From contig DAEB01000008.1 in the NCBI GenBank assembly GCA_002495185.1, positions 40,685 to 56,444 of the forward strand: DNA of 15,760 nt, read 5' to 3'. Position numbers and translations under genes: made by a program. The notes below the pieces were generated by a model. The model was not told where the DNA came from. It was given only the letters and a program-made list of their open reading frames with translations, and ran no database searches. Origin of the DNA: Thermoplasmata archaeon UBA184. GTDB lineage: Archaea > Thermoplasmatota > Thermoplasmata > Lutacidiplasmatales > UBA184. Below, one piece after another: positions 14,591 to 15,760 of this stretch; position 1 is the first letter of the stretch; each line of letters begins with the position of its first letter.

Positions 14591-14598
14591 GTTATTGG
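14591..14598 (-). promoter_or_regulatory. TATA-like element of the HTH-CBS gene
   Basis: CCAATAAC on the minus strand is centred about 26 bases from the GTG at 14568, predicting a leaderless transcript. Confidence 0.5.
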
Positions 14599-14615
14599 GG
14601 TTTGCCGGACCCCCC

Positions 14616-14634
14616 ACGGCCGGCGCCCGGCCGT
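14616..14634. repeat. Perfect 8-bp inverted repeat between divergent HTH-CBS and zinc-finger genes (operator candidate)
   Basis: ACGGCCGG-CGC-CCGGCCGT is a 19-base dyad with perfect 8-bp arms and a three-base loop. It lies between the TATA-like elements of the divergent HTH-CBS (14591-14598) and zinc-finger (14641-14648) genes, about 20 bases outside the first. Dyads at this spot are typical of operators bound by dimeric HTH proteins. An RNA hairpin is also possible. High GC raises the chance of random dyads, though an 8+8 match in this position is striking. Confidence 0.5.
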
Positions 14635-14640
14635 CCGGAA

Positions 14641-14648
14641 AGGTAAAG
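14641..14648 (+). promoter_or_regulatory. TATA-like element of the zinc-finger gene (weak)
   Basis: AGGTAAAG is the AT-richer patch before the ATG at 14679, centred about 35 bases away. The match to a TATA box is weak. Confidence 0.3.
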
Positions 14649-14678
14649 CGGACCTCAGCCCCTTAGGACGGCAGGTCG

Positions 14679-14939
14679 ATGGATTCCCCGCCCCGGCGAA
14701 TCTCCTGGATTAGTCCTCCCCCCGAGGTCTGTTGGCTCTGCAAGGAACCGCTCGAGGACCCGGCCGAAACGAGTTCCTGGAACGGTAACCCCGCGCATCG
14801 GGACTGTGTTCGAGTCCACCTCCTTCAACGGGACCCCGCGTTCCACGAGGCGGGGGAGGGAGAGGAACCGCTCGAGGAGACCAGCGACCCCCTCGACGAC
14901 ATCCTGCCGCGCGACGACGACGAGAGCGACCTCGACTGA
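14679..14939 (+). CDS. Small LIM-like zinc-finger protein with acidic tail, 86 aa
   Basis: The product has C18-x2-C21 and, 18 residues later, H40-x2-C43. This CxxC-x18-HxxC spacing matches the first module of a LIM finger (C-x2-C-x16-23-H-x2-C) and suggests one zinc site. Residues 55-86 are strongly acidic (DDDESDLD at the end), with no predicted catalytic motif. The two DNA segments coding K/E-EPLE at 14743-14758 and 14863-14878 are identical 16-mers, 120 bases apart and in frame. The ATG at 14679 has no Shine-Dalgarno. It diverges from the HTH-CBS gene and precedes the radical-SAM gene by about 120 bases. Family not recognised; a protein-protein adaptor or nucleic-acid-binding role is possible but not shown. 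Confidence 0.75.
   Translation: MDSPPRRISWISPPPEVCWLCKEPLEDPAETSSWNGNPAHRDCVRVHLLQRDPAFHEAGEGEEPLEETSDPLDDILPRDDDESDLD
14743..14878 (+). repeat. In-frame pair of identical 16-mers in the zinc-finger gene
   Basis: AGGAACCGCTCGAGGA occurs at 14743-14758 and 14863-14878, exactly 120 bases apart. Both encode the same EPLE core, the first within the zinc finger and the second in the acidic tail. Confidence 0.6.
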
Positions 14940-15000
14940 CGACCGGGACCTCCGGAAGCCCCCCCGGCGCCCTCCGGTTGTCGCTACGAGGGCTTCGATA

Positions 15001-15010
15001 CGCATAAGAA
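15001..15010 (+). promoter_or_regulatory. TATA-like element of the radical-SAM gene
   Basis: GCATAAGA in an AT-richer stretch lies about 55 bases before the ATG at 15060. A start site near 15030 would leave a leader of about 30 bases carrying the Shine-Dalgarno. Confidence 0.4.
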
Positions 15011-15048
15011 GGGGTTTTTCGTCTTCGCCACGTTCCGGGTTTCGGGAC

Positions 15049-15054
15049 GAGGTG
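15049..15054 (+). promoter_or_regulatory. Shine-Dalgarno of the radical-SAM gene
   Basis: GAGGTG lies five bases before the ATG at 15060 and matches six bases of the anti-Shine-Dalgarno complement. It decides the start and marks this gene as leadered, in contrast to most neighbours. Confidence 0.7.
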
Positions 15055-15059
15055 CGTCA

Positions 15060-15760
15060 ATGCCCGAGGTCGTCATCACGTGCGATTGGACGATGATGAG
15101 CAACCACCACGGGAAGGAGTTCCTCGGTTTCGGCACGACGACCCCCGCGTACATTCTTCCGGAGCAGGCCTACAAGCGTCTCTTCTACCCCGAAATGCCG
15201 GTCGACGAGAACGGATTCCCCCGCCAGGCACCGTACGGCATGCGGAAGATCGAGGCCGCCCTGATCGACGGCGGAATCGATGCGCGCATCGTCCACCCGG
15301 GCTCGCTCGACCGATACATGCCGGGCGAGGCAAAAGTGCTCCTCATCTCCGGCCACGATTACTTCGGCCTGAACCCGCCGAGCTCAACGTTCGGTGGGGT
15401 CATGCACAAGGATACCCTCAACTGCGTGAACTTCAAGCGAATGCTCACGCAACCCGCGGTCGTGGAGGCGCGGAAGCGGGGCCTCAAGATCATCGCCGGC
15501 GGGCCGTGCGCGTGGCAACTTTCCCCCGCGACCCGGATGAAGCTTCCCTGGATCCAGGAGTTCGTCGACTCGTTCGGCGGCATCGACACGGTCGTCGAGG
15601 GCGAGGGGGACATCTTCGTCAAGGAGATCGTGCAGAAGGCGCTGCGCGACGAGTTCCTCCCGCCCCACGTCGTCCTCACCGCGAAGGAAGCTCCCAAGGT
15701 CGAGCAGATCTCGACCATCCGCTACCCCAGCGTCAACGGGCTGGTCGAGATCGGCCGCGG
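15060..15760 (+). CDS. Cobalamin-binding radical SAM protein, N-terminal part (partial)
   Basis: The open frame runs from ATG 15060 off the window, giving 233 residues. It starts MPEVVITCDWTMMSNHHGKE and has FLGFGTTTP (21-29), APYGMRKIEAALIDGGID (57-74), a VLLISGHD strand and IIAGGPCAWQL (144-154). VVEGEGD (178-184) matches the B12-domain end of these enzymes. It ends in NGLVEIGR plus two bases, the segment that directly precedes the radical-SAM C-x3-C-x2-C cluster in archaeal B12-binding radical SAM proteins. The cluster itself would be just outside. The class includes many uncharacterised archaeal methyl or C-C bond-forming enzymes, among them the tetraether lipid cyclisation enzymes (GrsA/GrsB); which one this is cannot be decided. 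The family call rests on the N-terminal pattern. Confidence 0.8.
   Translation, partial: MPEVVITCDWTMMSNHHGKEFLGFGTTTPAYILPEQAYKRLFYPEMPVDENGFPRQAPYGMRKIEAALIDGGIDARIVHPGSLDRYMPGEAKVLLISGHDYFGLNPPSSTFGGVMHKDTLNCVNFKRMLTQPAVVEARKRGLKIIAGGPCAWQLSPATRMKLPWIQEFVDSFGGIDTVVEGEGDIFVKEIVQKALRDEFLPPHVVLTAKEAPKVEQISTIRYPSVNGLVEIGR

Larger units (their letters stand above)
14940..15059 (+). other. Intergenic region before the radical-SAM gene
   Basis: This 120-base gap holds a possible stem (GAAGCCC at 14955-14961 with GGGCTTC at 14990-14996), then an AT-rich patch and TTTTT at 15015-15019. The T-run could be a terminator for the zinc-finger gene. The stem has a long loop of 28 bases and is weak evidence. 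Confidence 0.35.

Noticed and set aside
14955..15019. Stem plus T-run as an intrinsic terminator of the zinc-finger gene
   Set aside because: The 7-bp stem has a 28-base loop and is separated from the TTTTT by about 18 bases, so it does not look like a standard terminator; kept only as a note on the intergenic region.
1..15760. CRISPR array, tRNA/rRNA genes, insertion sequences or prophage genes
   Set aside because: I saw no regularly spaced repeats, no cloverleaf-like or rRNA-like sequence and no transposase or phage motifs in any frame.

Overview
The window is compact chromosomal DNA from an archaeon. The evidence is a transcription factor B (TFB), an archaeal-type translation initiation factor aIF5B, a TruD/Pus7-type pseudouridine synthase, a Dpo4-like Y-family polymerase, KaiC/RadA-like ATPases and TATA-box promoters about 25-30 bases upstream of start codons. 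GC is very high by eye (clearly above 60 %), with GTG starts common. This would fit a GC-rich member of the Thermoplasmatota or another euryarchaeal lineage, but the lineage is an inference.

Layout. Bases 1-99 hold the 3' end of a winged-helix-like gene, convergent with a divergent tfb paralog (106-1059, -). A two-TM-segment membrane protein of unknown function (1139-1795, +) diverges from tfb. Next comes a three-gene minus-strand operon: an alkaline-phosphatase-superfamily phosphodiesterase (5992/6004 to 4628), a GalT-type nucleotidyltransferase (GTGA overlap) and aIF5B. Upstream lie a dinB/dpo4-type polymerase (6053-7213, -) and an overlapping pair of KaiC-family genes (7287-8919, -), one with an intact and one with a degraded P-loop. 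truD (8993-10294, -) diverges from a small unknown protein gene (10354-10830, +). An MFS transporter (10841-12250, -) and a small HExxH protein (12371-12949, -) follow. A P1/DmpA-family N-terminal-nucleophile peptidase (13037-13990, +) converges, with shared stop codons, on an HTH + 2xCBS regulator (13987-14568, -). The regulator diverges from a small LIM-like zinc-finger protein (14679-14939, +). The window ends inside a cobalamin-binding radical-SAM gene (15060 onward, +).

There is no gene-free stretch over about 120 bases. I see no tRNA, rRNA, CRISPR array, insertion sequence or pseudogene. Most first-in-operon genes have an AT-rich TATA-like element centred about 25-29 bases upstream of the start codon, which predicts leaderless mRNAs. 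GalT, the second KaiC gene and the radical-SAM gene instead carry Shine-Dalgarno-like sequences.

Most genes are housekeeping or informational. The less ordinary parts are the divergent TFB, the active/degenerate KaiC pair, the HTH-CBS regulator with a perfect dyad in its divergent promoter region, the small zinc-binding and HExxH proteins, and the truncated B12/radical-SAM gene. I do not see a clear multi-gene defence or mobile system.
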